From: JAJNPS01 sp031430315
GTDB taxonomy: Bacteria > Pseudomonadota > Alphaproteobacteria > Rhodobacterales > Rhodobacteraceae
DNA: 17,485 nucleotides
Assembly (NCBI GenBank): GCA_031430315.1
Contig: JANPBI010000194.1
Span: forward strand, 1-17,485
Reading direction: 5' to 3'
Below, one piece after another: positions 7,363 to 15,730 of the stretch. The notes under the pieces were generated by a model. It was not told the origin of the DNA. It saw nothing but the letters and a program-made list of their open reading frames with translations, and made no database searches. Made by a program: the position numbers and the translations under genes. The stretch's first letter is position 1. The number at the start of each line of letters is the position of its first letter.

Positions 7363-8423
7363 GCAACGAGATGAACGCGGCCGTCTACCATGCCATGGAT
7401 GATATCCGCTTGGAAAAATGGCCCCTGCCCAGGGTCGGACCGGGGGAAATGCTGCTCAAGACGCTAGCATGCGGTCTTTGCGGTGGCGAGACGATGGGTT
7501 GGTACAAAAAGTCCCAACCTAAGGTCCTGGGCCACGAACCAGTCGGCGAAGTGGTCGAACTGGGTACCGGCGTGACCGATTTCAGGATTGGTGACCGTGT
7601 GTTCGTCAACCATCATGTCGGCCGGGTAAATTCCCACCTGTCGCGACGCGGGTATTTCACTCGCGACCCTTTTTACACGCAGACGAAACTTGACCCCGGC
7701 GGGGTGTGTGACTTTTACCGCGTGACGGCGCAACATCTGGCCATGGACGCCCACAAGCTGCCCGATGCAATAACAACCGAAGCCGCCGTCACAATCGAAC
7801 CTTGGTCTTGCGTCTTGTCCGGTTTGAAAGTGTGCAACATCCAGCCCGGCGATACCGTCGCCGTCGTAGGCGCCGGTTTCATGGGGCAGGGATTTGTCCA
7901 CATGGCGCCCCTGTTCGGGGCGGGCAAAGTGGTGGCACTCGATTTTTCGGAATGGCGGCTGGGCAAGGCGCGCAGCTTTGGTGCGACCCATACCATCAAT
8001 CCCAAGGCAGAAAATGCCGTCGAGGCAATGCGCGCCCTGAACAATGGTCGGCTGGCAGACGTGGTGATCGTGATCGCCCCCTTTCCGCAGGCCTGGCAAC
8101 AGGCGATGGCGCTGGTGGAGGTGGGCGGCTGCCTGCATCTGGGTGCACCGCTGCCTCCGAACACCGATTGGGTCCAGGACGGTCACAAGGCTTATTTCGA
8201 CCAAATCACGGTGACGTCGCGCTACAGCTCGGACCACACCGACACCTACAGCTACATCCGCCTGCTGGAGGCAGGCCGCATCAATGCCGGGGCCGCAATC
8301 TCGCATCGCTTTGACATCGCCGATGCTGCCACGGCGTTCAAACTGCTGGTCGAGGCAGAGGAGTCACTGAAGATTGTCATCTATCCCCATGGCATCCCTG
8401 CCGCAGATCAAAGGGTCCTTTGA
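7359..8423 (+). CDS. Zinc-type medium-chain dehydrogenase (sugar/polyol dehydrogenase)
   Basis: This 354-residue MDR dehydrogenase probably interconverts a polyol and a ketose using NAD(H). Catalytic zinc ligands are C41 (GLCGGE), H59-E60 (LGHEP) and probably E147 (TIEPW). The cofactor motif is GAGFMG (171-176), and D195 at the end of the next strand (VVALDFSE) favours NAD over NADP. The lobe that normally carries four structural-zinc cysteines (around 85-110) has none; it is instead rich in His and Arg (FVNHHVGRVNSH). The gene overlaps the kinase by four bases and the following AraD-like gene by one base, so the three are translationally coupled. This implies consecutive steps in one pathway. 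The protein is only distantly similar to the dehydrogenase at 1-1038. Substrate unknown. Confidence 0.88.
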   Translation: MSNEMNAAVYHAMDDIRLEKWPLPRVGPGEMLLKTLACGLCGGETMGWYKKSQPKVLGHEPVGEVVELGTGVTDFRIGDRVFVNHHVGRVNSHLSRRGYFTRDPFYTQTKLDPGGVCDFYRVTAQHLAMDAHKLPDAITTEAAVTIEPWSCVLSGLKVCNIQPGDTVAVVGAGFMGQGFVHMAPLFGAGKVVALDFSEWRLGKARSFGATHTINPKAENAVEAMRALNNGRLADVVIVIAPFPQAWQQAMALVEVGGCLHLGAPLPPNTDWVQDGHKAYFDQITVTSRYSSDHTDTYSYIRLLEAGRINAGAAISHRFDIADAATAFKLLVEAEESLKIVIYPHGIPAADQRVL

Positions 8424-9088
8424 TGCTGGAAGCGTTAAAGAAAGAGGTCTGCGCGCAAAACCACGAACTGCCAAATGCCGGGCTGGTGGTTGGTTCGGGT
8501 GGCAATGTTTCGGGGCGCGATCCGGAAACCGGTCTGGTGGTGATCAAGCCCTCGGGGGTCAAATTCGCCAAATTGACGCCGGACACGATGGTAGTCGTAG
8601 ATCTGGACGGCAATGTGCTTCTGGGCAACTTGAAACCGTCCGTCGATACGGGCATCCACCTGTACATCTATCGCCACCGACCCGACGTCTTTGGCATCGC
8701 GCATACCCATTCGCCCTATGCCAGCAGCTTTGCCGCGCGGGGGGAACGTATTCCCGCCGTGATGACACCCATCACCCACATGCTGGGGCGCGATGTGCCC
8801 TGTTCGCGCTATGCAACTCCCGGAGAGATTGACACTGGAAAGGCTGTGATAGAAGGGGCAGCAGGCGGCTGGGCGGTTCTGGTTCGGGCGCATGGCGTCT
8901 TTACCATGGGCCGTTCTGCAGCCGAGGCGACGTTGATCGCGATGTATCTGGAAGAGGCCGCAATGACGACACATCTGGCGATGCTGCGCGGCCCCGTCGA
9001 AGAACTGTCGCAAACCGAGATTGACCGGTGTTACAGCTGGTTTCGAGAGAATTATGGTCAGAGCGGATCAAAGAACATCAAGGACTGA
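8423..9088 (+). CDS. Class II aldolase/epimerase-fold enzyme, AraD (L-ribulose-5-phosphate 4-epimerase)-like
   Basis: This 221-residue metal enzyme of the AraD/FucA family acts on a sugar phosphate, either epimerising C4 or cleaving by retro-aldol to DHAP or glycolaldehyde phosphate. Visible landmarks are GSGGNVSGRD (24-33), IKPSG (41-45), and metal ligands D75 (KPSVDTGIH), H94 and H96 (AHTHSPY) and H157 (RAHG). Asp at the first ligand position and the C-terminal YGQ (Tyr211) are AraD-like; true FucA aldolases have Glu there. By my alignment by eye, the position of the E. coli AraD catalytic Asp120 is not Asp here. I chose ATG 8423, which overlaps the dehydrogenase stop as TGATG with AAGG upstream; TTG at 8420 is possible. 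It lies between the dehydrogenase and the SorC regulator. The family is clear; epimerase versus aldolase is unresolved. Confidence 0.85.
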   Translation: MLEALKKEVCAQNHELPNAGLVVGSGGNVSGRDPETGLVVIKPSGVKFAKLTPDTMVVVDLDGNVLLGNLKPSVDTGIHLYIYRHRPDVFGIAHTHSPYASSFAARGERIPAVMTPITHMLGRDVPCSRYATPGEIDTGKAVIEGAAGGWAVLVRAHGVFTMGRSAAEATLIAMYLEEAAMTTHLAMLRGPVEELSQTEIDRCYSWFRENYGQSGSKNIKD

Positions 9089-9089
9089 T

Positions 9090-10070
9090 ATGGCGCGGTC
9101 GGTATCCACTCTTCGACCCAATGGCGACAAAGAAGCTTTGATCGCGAATATCGCCATGCTGTATTATGGCGAGGGGCTGACGCAGGGCGAGATCGCAGAG
9201 CGGATGAAGCTGTCGCGTGCGACCATCGTCAACATGTTGCGCGAAAGCCGTGAGCGCGGCATTGTCCAGATCCGCATTGAAGGGCGGGCACTGTCCGGGT
9301 CCAGCCTCGCCCGCGACCTGCGCGAAAAGTTCGGACTTGAAGATGTCTACATTGCGCGCACCGAGGCCGAAGACAATGGCACCAGCGGTCGGCTGAACCT
9401 GCCACAGGTCGCAAGGGTCGCCGCAATGGCCTTTCTGGACATTCTGGAACCCGGCGACCGCGTCGGAATTGCCTGGGGCGAGACAATCCTGGCCCTGTCG
9501 AACCAGATGCCGCATTCGCCTACCGAAAATGTTGAAGTCTGCCAACTGATCGGATCGATGAACTCCAAGCGCGTCCCGGCGTCAGAGACCTGCGCCATCG
9601 AAATTGCCAACAAGCTGGGTTCAACCTGCTTTACACTGCACGCCCCCGCAATCGTGGCCAATGCGGAACTGGCGCACGTCTTTCGCACCGAACCCACGAT
9701 CAGCGCCCAACTGGCACGATTGAATGCGCTGGATTTGACGGTTGCCTCCATCGGCAATGTGTCCGACAGCACCCATCTGGCGGCCGCAGGAATGGTCAGT
9801 GCTGCAGAGTTGAGGGCGGCGCGGGCCGCCGGGGCCGTCGGCATCATCTGTGCCCGATTTATCGATGCAAAAGGTCGAGCGCTGCAGATCGCCCCAGACG
9901 ACAGGCTGATCGCCGCCGACATCGCGACTCTGCGTAAGGTCCGCAAACGCCTGTTGGTGGTTTGCGGTATTGACCGCGAGGATGCCACGCGCGCGGCCAT
10001 CGCAGGCGGGCTTGCAACGCATTTGTGCGTTGACGAGGCGTTGGGTGTTCGACTGCTGGCGGCAGGATAA
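9090..10070 (+). CDS. SorC/DeoR-family sugar-phosphate-responsive transcriptional regulator (left operon)
   Basis: This 326-residue regulator has an N-terminal helix-turn-helix (about 31-50: LTQGEIAERMKLSRATIVNM). It is followed by the SorC sugar-binding domain, with DRVGIAWGETILALSNQMP in the middle and GICARFIDAKGR plus ATHLCVDEALGVRLL near the end. SorC proteins usually bind a phosphorylated intermediate of the pathway they control and act as tetramers. I chose ATG 9090 because it lies one base after the AraD-like stop with AAGGA five bases upstream and starts the conserved region; a longer frame from 9021 would overlap the previous gene. It is the last gene of the kinase operon and likely governs it and the divergent importer. 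Its recognition helix (SRATIVNML) is close to that of the second SorC protein in the window (SRASVVNYL). Confidence 0.92.
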   Translation: MARSVSTLRPNGDKEALIANIAMLYYGEGLTQGEIAERMKLSRATIVNMLRESRERGIVQIRIEGRALSGSSLARDLREKFGLEDVYIARTEAEDNGTSGRLNLPQVARVAAMAFLDILEPGDRVGIAWGETILALSNQMPHSPTENVEVCQLIGSMNSKRVPASETCAIEIANKLGSTCFTLHAPAIVANAELAHVFRTEPTISAQLARLNALDLTVASIGNVSDSTHLAAAGMVSAAELRAARAAGAVGIICARFIDAKGRALQIAPDDRLIAADIATLRKVRKRLLVVCGIDREDATRAAIAGGLATHLCVDEALGVRLLAAG

Positions 10071-10089
10071 GGCAGGCAACAGGCCAGAC

Positions 10090-10746
10090 TCAGGTTCCGG
10101 ATTTCGCGGGCCCATAGCCTGCAAAGCTGGCAGCGGCTTCGGCGATGTCATCCGCAGACAAGACGACGGCGTGACCCCACGGCGATGACAAGTAGAAGGT
10201 TCGCGCCAAAGTCTCCAGCTCTTCAAGGCGCCACAGGGCGCGGTCAAGCGTTTCGCCAAGAACCGTTGCGCCATGGTTGGCCATCAGGCAGGCATGATAG
10301 CCCCGCATCGTCCTTTCGACGGCATCTGCCAAAGTCACGCTGCCATAAAGGGCGTATCCAGCCAAGGGAACCTGATCCCCTCCAAAAGCCGCGATCATGT
10401 AGTGACAAGCGGGAATCGACCGCCGCTGGACGGCAAGGGCGCTGCAATAGGGCGGATGCGCATGGACCACACAGTGCATCTCCGGTCGGGTTCGCAGCAG
10501 CCGCTGGTGAAACCGCCATTCGCTGGACGGCGACAGGCCAGCCTCCGGCTCGCTATCCAGCGGCATGACCACCAGTTGGTCGGGGGTCATCTTGTGATAG
10601 GCGATCCCCGAGGGGGTGATCAGCATTCCGCTGTCGATACGGACGGAAATGTTTCCGGACGTGCTTTGGTTCAATCCTTGCCGGTTCATCCACAGGCAAC
10701 CGTCGATGATGGACTGGCGCAGGCTGGGCGTGTCGGCATGGGTCAT
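10090..10746 (-). CDS. ald2: Class II aldolase, FucA/Ald2-like (5-deoxyribulose-1-phosphate / 5-methylthioribulose-1-phosphate aldolase)
   Basis: This 218-residue zinc aldolase is of the L-fuculose-1-phosphate aldolase type. In this context it most likely cleaves the MtnA product (5-methylthioribulose-1-phosphate or 5-deoxyribulose-1-phosphate) to DHAP plus (methylthio)acetaldehyde or acetaldehyde. The zinc set is E76 (SSEWRFH), H95 and H97 (VHAHPPY), and H158 (ANHGA). The substrate phosphate-binding segment is NQSTSGNISVR (26-36), followed by ITPSG (43-47). Glu at position 76 marks it as an aldolase and separates it from the AraD-like gene at 8423. ATG 10746 shares one base with the upstream SorC stop (TGATG). 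It is the last gene of the mtnK-mtnA-sorC operon and ends 19 bases from the convergent SorC stop. Aldolase family is firm; the substrate comes from gene context. Confidence 0.82.
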   Translation of the reverse strand: MTHADTPSLRQSIIDGCLWMNRQGLNQSTSGNISVRIDSGMLITPSGIAYHKMTPDQLVVMPLDSEPEAGLSPSSEWRFHQRLLRTRPEMHCVVHAHPPYCSALAVQRRSIPACHYMIAAFGGDQVPLAGYALYGSVTLADAVERTMRGYHACLMANHGATVLGETLDRALWRLEELETLARTFYLSSPWGHAVVLSADDIAEAAASFAGYGPAKSGT

Positions 10747-11741
10747 CAGAGGGCTTCTTCCAATAGGGTCCGGGCGATGCTGGCACTGGTGGCCAGATGC
10801 GTAGCATATCCGCCCAGGATTGCCGCGCGGGCCGAGCGGGCGCGATTGTTGCCGGCGGCCACCAGCAGGGACATGTCCTTGCCACGCATCTGTTCCAGGG
10901 TCACGCCGATCATCCGGTCTTCGATGTCGGCGGGAACGGCCTGGCCGTCGGCGTCAATCAACCGCCCGCAGATCACGCCTGTCGCGCCCTGCCGGCGAAG
11001 CGTCGCCAGGTCCTCTGGGCTGAGCAGGCCTGTCCGCACGATATGGGCGTCGGCTTCGCAGGTCCCGCAGGCCAGCACGGTCTTGTTGCAATGGGCCACG
11101 GCCATCAGTTGCTGGGCCACCACAGGTTCATGGCGCAAGCGGTCCGCCAGGTCCTTGTCGGACAAAAGCAGGGGCACATGCAGGTTGACACAATGCGCCC
11201 CAAGCTGCTGTGCAAGGATCGTGGTGCAGGTTTCCGCCGCAAAGCCAAGGGCTGCCGGGCGCGACCCCAAAAGCTGCACCACGGTCAGATCCTGGATGAT
11301 CTGCCTTGGCACGGTCTGGGCCAGCCGAAAGATGGTCTCTCCCCAGGACACGCCAAGACGGTCGCCGGGTTCCAGCAGTCTAGGCAGCCAGTCGGCTGCG
11401 GCATGGACGACCCTGCTTTCAGACAGGTTAGGTTCATGCGGCGCGTCCGAGACGATCAACGCCTCTGTCAGACCATAGGCCTTGCACAGTTCCGCGGCAA
11501 AGCGGTGTCCCAGAAAAACATCGCTGTCGAGGTAGAGCTTGACCCAGCCCCGGTCGCGCGCCTCGGACAGATAATTCACCACGCTGGCGCGGCTCAGTTG
11601 CATGCGCTCGGCAATCTCGGACTGGTTCAACTCATCATGATAGTAAAGCCAGGCCGCTTCCTTGATCAGGTCATCAAGCCGTGACGCCGCACGCGTGGGA
11701 TCCGAAATGCCCGAAGATGAGGCAGGGCGGCTCGCGGCCAC
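10746..11741 (-). CDS. SorC-family transcriptional regulator (mtn operon)
   Basis: This 331-residue regulator has a helix-turn-helix at about 39-58 (LNQSEIAERMQLSRASVVNY) and a SorC effector domain (DRLGVSWGETIFRLAQTVP; GVICGRLIDADGQ; ATHLATSASIARTLL). The start is GTG 11741, one base after the mtnA stop; translation is probably coupled. The first 20 residues are Ser/Ala-rich and non-conserved, so a slightly later start cannot be excluded. It lies inside the operon, between mtnA and the aldolase. The expected effector is therefore a phosphorylated 5-deoxy- or 5-methylthio-pentose, and the expected target is the palindrome at 14148-14164. Both are inference from position. It is clearly related to the regulator at 9090-10070. 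Confidence 0.92.
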   Translation of the reverse strand: MAASRPASSSGISDPTRAASRLDDLIKEAAWLYYHDELNQSEIAERMQLSRASVVNYLSEARDRGWVKLYLDSDVFLGHRFAAELCKAYGLTEALIVSDAPHEPNLSESRVVHAAADWLPRLLEPGDRLGVSWGETIFRLAQTVPRQIIQDLTVVQLLGSRPAALGFAAETCTTILAQQLGAHCVNLHVPLLLSDKDLADRLRHEPVVAQQLMAVAHCNKTVLACGTCEADAHIVRTGLLSPEDLATLRRQGATGVICGRLIDADGQAVPADIEDRMIGVTLEQMRGKDMSLLVAAGNNRARSARAAILGGYATHLATSASIARTLLEEAL

Positions 11742-11742
11742 C

Positions 11743-12842
<1,100 letters not shown>

Positions 12843-12846
<4 letters not shown>

Positions 12847-14102
12847 AGCACATTCCTTTCGTTGAACTCGCGCAGTTGGCGCAAGACCGAACCCGTATCG
12901 GTCAACCACTCGGCCGACATGATCAGGTCCTTGCCCATCATCAGGTTGCGGGCTTCCAGCGGGGCCCGGACGGCCGGGTCGCCGATATCATCAAAATCGG
13001 CGTTATGGGCCAGCGACAGACAGCGCCGGTGCATCTCGATGCCACAAACGATCAGGGCGTCGATGCGGATGTCGCGCAACAGGTCCGTGCAGGCAGGGCC
13101 GCTGTCGTGGCCCTGATCCTCGAACAGCGCCTTGGGGAAAAGCATCCCGGTCCGTTCGGTCGTCCACAGATGGCGGAACTCGGCGTCAAAGCTATCAAAG
13201 GTTTCGGTGATCACCGACAGGATCCAGTCCTGATAGTCTGCCAGATCGGCGCCGCGATGGGCGGGCTGGCTGAAATAGGACATCATGTAGTTTGCGATCA
13301 GCATTCCAAGGTCAAAGCCCATCGGGCCGTATTGGGCAAACTCCGGGTCGATGACCCGCGCTTCGGCGGCCGTCGCCATGATGGAGCCTGAATGCAGGTC
13401 GCCATGCACCATGGTTTCGGCGTTGGAGGCAAACCGCATCAACATTTTTTGCACGCGAGACTTCAGTGCCACGTCGCCGCGCAGGCTTTTGACAACCGGA
13501 TCAAGCCCCGGGGTATGCTTATTCATTGCCGCGTTGAAATAGGGGTCTGTAAAGACAAGCGCTTCGGTGATCGCGGGAATAGCGACGTTTCCGGCGAAAA
13601 GGCTGACATCGGCCTTCTTCTCGGCGCTCGGCAGGCTGAGCTCAGAGCCGCGAAACGCGGTGCGTGCGCAAAACCGGCCGATGTCGCGGCCCAGGTCTTC
13701 GACGCGCTCACCTTTTATCAATTTGCGCCGCAGGACGACATGCGGCGTCAGATACTCCATCGCCATCATCGCCTGCGGTTCGTCGAAAAGCACTAGGTGC
13801 GGTACGCGTCCGGGGTCCCTTTGGGCTTGGCGGGTCATCGCGTGATACTCATAGAAGGCACGGTAAAGCGGCAACGGCCAGCTGTCGCCCACCAGGCGGA
13901 CATAGGGCAAGGCCTGCTTGACAACGACCGCACCCGTCTCACCCGTAACGATGAAAACCAGGTTGAGGTTGCCGTCCCCGACTTCTCTGACATCCCAGTG
14001 CTCCGGACGACCGCCGACGATCGCGGAAACCGCGCTATTCCCGGCAAGACGGTGCGGCAAGGTTGAGACTGTCAGCGCAACGTAATCTGAGTAACTGTCC
14101 AC
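12843..14102 (-). CDS. mtnK: 5-methylthioribose kinase
   Basis: MtnK phosphorylates the C1 hydroxyl of free 5-methylthioribose with ATP; relatives also accept 5-deoxyribose. The 419-residue protein has the family's NLNLVFIV glycine-loop equivalent (46-53) and the long conserved KQALPYVRLVGDSWPLP (62-78), including the ATP-contacting Lys62. The kinase catalytic segment is HGDLHSGS with Asp235, and metal-binding Asp252 is in IDPEF. I chose GTG 14102 (VDSYSDYVALT), with GGGAGG seven bases upstream. An open frame extends back to 14165 but would run through the divergent promoter palindrome. It heads the minus-strand operon mtnK-mtnA-sorC-aldolase and is divergent from the second ABC importer. Needing MtnK means the substrate is the free sugar rather than a nucleoside attacked by a phosphorylase. 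Confidence 0.95.
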
Positions 14103-14147
14103 GATCCATCCTCCCTGACAGGGGCATTCTGCCCAATAGTATCCAAT

Positions 14148-14164
14148 TGTCAACGGTGTTGACA
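14148..14164. promoter_or_regulatory. Perfect 17-bp palindrome TGTCAAC-GGT-GTTGACA in the mtnK/importer divergent region (candidate SorC operator)
   Basis: Seven bases repeat inverted around GGT in the 126-base gap between mtnK and the importer ATPase start (14103-14228). Each arm contains TTGACA, a consensus -35 box, one on each strand. A protein bound here would cover both divergent promoters at once. The SorC regulator at 10746-11741, in the left-going operon, is the likely binder. Half-site GTCAA/TTGAC is shared with the palindrome at 5786-5806, though arm orientation and spacing differ. Confidence 0.55.
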
Positions 14165-14187
14165 TCAGACTACATTGGTGTAGGAAT
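14159..14187 (+). promoter_or_regulatory. Candidate sigma-70-type promoter for the right importer operon
   Basis: TTGACA (14159-14164) is followed after 17 bases by AGGAAT (14182-14187), which matches the -10 consensus only in its last three bases. A start of transcription in the mid-14190s would leave a short leader before the ribosome-binding site at 14219. The perfect -35 lies inside the 17-bp palindrome, which fits repression or activation at this spot. Confidence 0.35.
14170..14183. repeat. Second small inverted repeat CTACA-TTGG-TGTAG
   Basis: A 5-bp inverted repeat with a 4-base spacer lies six bases right of the 17-bp palindrome, between the putative -35 and -10 boxes of the importer promoter. 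It could be a second binding site or chance. It is seen directly and its role is unknown. Confidence 0.3.
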
Positions 14188-14218
14188 CAGGTCCAGCCGG
14201 TCTGTCTTAGCCCGCTTT

Positions 14219-14223
14219 GGAGG
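14219..14223 (+). promoter_or_regulatory. Ribosome-binding site GGAGG that selects a TTG start codon
   Basis: GGAGG is placed five bases before TTG 14229. An upstream in-frame TTG at 14217 overlaps this site and so cannot use it. No in-frame ATG or GTG occurs before the conserved region of the ATPase. The importer is therefore most likely started from a TTG codon, which usually lowers translation. Confidence 0.65.
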
Positions 14224-14228
14224 ACGTA

Positions 14229-15728
14229 TTGCCACCGCCAGCACTCGAGGTTCTCGGCGTTAAAAAGTCTTTTGGGCGCAACAACGTTTTGCGCGGAATA
14301 GACCTGACATTGCCCGCCGGGACAGTAACGGTTCTCATGGGGGCCAATGGTGCAGGCAAGTCGACCCTCGTGCGTGTGATCTGCGGGTATCACGCTGCGG
14401 ATGCGGGAGAGATGCGGATCGGCGCAGCACCTTACCGTCCCCGCGATGCATCGGATGCGATCCGCCAAGGTGTTGTGACGGTCCACCAGTCCATTGATGA
14501 CGGGGTGATCCCCGACCTTGACGTTGCCAGCAACCTGATGCTGGACCGGATGGTCGCAAAGGGGGCGGGGCTTTGGGTGCGCGACGGGCAGATGCAGCGA
14601 GACGCTGCGGCGATCGCGGCCTCGATGGGGATCAATGTCGACATGCGCAAGCGTGTGGCCGACCTGTCCGTGGCCGATCGGCAGATGATCGCGATTGCCC
14701 GTGCGATGGCGCGAACCCCCAAGGTCCTGGTTCTGGATGAACCGACCTCGTCGCTGTCGGCCTCCGAAGCTGACCGTTTGTTCACAATCATTGACCGGCT
14801 CCGCGATCAGGGCGTCGCGATCCTCTATATCTCGCACCGCATGTCCGACATCCGCCGCATCGCCGACCGGATCGTCTGCATGCGCGACGGGGCCGTATCG
14901 GGCCTGTTCGAGGCCGCGCCGCTGGACCTGGAGGCCGCAGTGACTGCGATCCTTGGCCACACGATGACCGATGTAGGGATCACCGCAAAGTCAGGCACGC
15001 ACCCCGTGCTGGAGCTTGACAAGGTCGGGCTTGTGGCTGGGGCCGCGCCGCTGGATCTGGTGGCGCGGGACGGCGAGGTTATCGTGCTGACCGGACTTTT
15101 GGGCAGCGGCAAGAGCCGTCTTGCAGAGATCATATATGGCCTGTCGGCTCCGCTTTCGGGGGCTATGCGCCTCGATGGGCGGCCCTATGCGCCAAGGTCG
15201 CCACGCGACGCCAAGGCGCGGGGGGTGTTCTTGTCGCCGAAAGATCGCGGCACAAACGCCGTGGTGCCCGATTTCGACATCGCCAACAACATGGCGCTGC
15301 CGTTTCTGGGGGCTTTCAGCCGGGTCGGGTTTTTGCGCAATCGCGCGCAGCGTGTAGCAGTGGATGACATGATCGCGCAGGTCGGCGTCGTTTGCCAGTC
15401 CAACCGTGACGGCATCAGCACCCTGTCGGGCGGCAATCAGCAAAAGGTAATGATCGCCCGTTGGCTGATGCAAACATCCCGCGTGCTGCTGTTGGATGAG
15501 CCGTTCCAGGGCGTGGACATCGGCGCGCGCGGCGATATCGGTCGGCACATCCGTGCCACGGCCGCGGGCCGGACAACGCTGATCTTCGTGTCAGAGATCG
15601 ACGAGGCGATTGAAGTCGCCGACCGCATCCTGGTGTTGCACGAAGGGTCTTTGGTCGGGGAACACATCAACGCAAAAATCGACCCGGGTCTTCTGGTTGC
15701 GCAGGTCACCGGGCGGGCGACGGGGTAG
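14229..15728 (+). CDS. Sugar ABC transporter ATP-binding protein, double-domain RbsA/MglA type (right importer)
   Basis: This 499-residue protein has two fused nucleotide-binding domains and drives the importer divergent from mtnK. Domain 1 has Walker A GANGAGKST (38-46), signature LSVADRQ (146-152) in place of LSGGQ, Walker B VLVLDEPTSS (166-175), and H-loop ISHR (201-204). Domain 2 has Walker A GLLGSGKSR (289-297), which keeps the Lys that the left importer's ATPase lacks. It also has signature LSGGNQQK (399-406) and Walker B LLLDEPFQGVD (420-430), and SEID where His would be expected. The start is the TTG at 14229, chosen from GGAGG at 14219-14223. It is followed after two bases by its permease. 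Position opposite mtnK suggests import of 5-methylthioribose, 5-deoxyribose or a precursor; this is inference. Confidence 0.93.
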   Translation: MPPPALEVLGVKKSFGRNNVLRGIDLTLPAGTVTVLMGANGAGKSTLVRVICGYHAADAGEMRIGAAPYRPRDASDAIRQGVVTVHQSIDDGVIPDLDVASNLMLDRMVAKGAGLWVRDGQMQRDAAAIAASMGINVDMRKRVADLSVADRQMIAIARAMARTPKVLVLDEPTSSLSASEADRLFTIIDRLRDQGVAILYISHRMSDIRRIADRIVCMRDGAVSGLFEAAPLDLEAAVTAILGHTMTDVGITAKSGTHPVLELDKVGLVAGAAPLDLVARDGEVIVLTGLLGSGKSRLAEIIYGLSAPLSGAMRLDGRPYAPRSPRDAKARGVFLSPKDRGTNAVVPDFDIANNMALPFLGAFSRVGFLRNRAQRVAVDDMIAQVGVVCQSNRDGISTLSGGNQQKVMIARWLMQTSRVLLLDEPFQGVDIGARGDIGRHIRATAAGRTTLIFVSEIDEAIEVADRILVLHEGSLVGEHINAKIDPGLLVAQVTGRATG

Positions 15729-15730
15729 GC

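Noticed and set aside
1205..10070. Resemblance to the lsr autoinducer-2 system (importer, FGGY kinase, SorC regulator, aldolase)
   Set aside because: The gene types and divergent layout recall lsr. However, the kinase has the AQGDG motif of xylulose/erythritol kinases, the aldolase is class II (AraD-like) rather than LsrF, and there is no LsrG.
5845..10070. Erythritol (ery) catabolic operon
   Set aside because: The kinase and SorC regulator fit, but there is no EryB-type FAD dehydrogenase, no EryC and no TpiA/RpiB-type isomerases, so the name ery is not supported.
10273..11478. Long plus-strand open frame opposite the SorC and aldolase genes
   Set aside because: It is antisense to two well-conserved genes, has low-complexity Arg/Ser/Pro-rich composition and no recognisable domain. 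It is a by-product of high GC content. The same applies to other long antisense frames, such as 14960-14187 and 945-418.
14103..14147. Small dyads near the mtnK ribosome-binding site (GGGCA-TTC-TGCCC and CCCTG-A-CAGGG)
   Set aside because: Stems are short and the second has a one-base loop that cannot form as drawn. They may be chance in GC-rich DNA, so they are not called as a regulatory RNA.
14102..14165. Longer N-terminus for MtnK starting at the ATG at 14165
   Set aside because: The extension crosses the palindrome and promoter region, has no family similarity, and the GTG at 14102 has a well-spaced GGGAGG.
14103..14228. SAM riboswitch upstream of mtnK, as in Bacillus
   Set aside because: The gap shared with the divergent operon is only 126 bases and is taken up by palindromes and promoter-like boxes. 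I see no S-box conserved helices.
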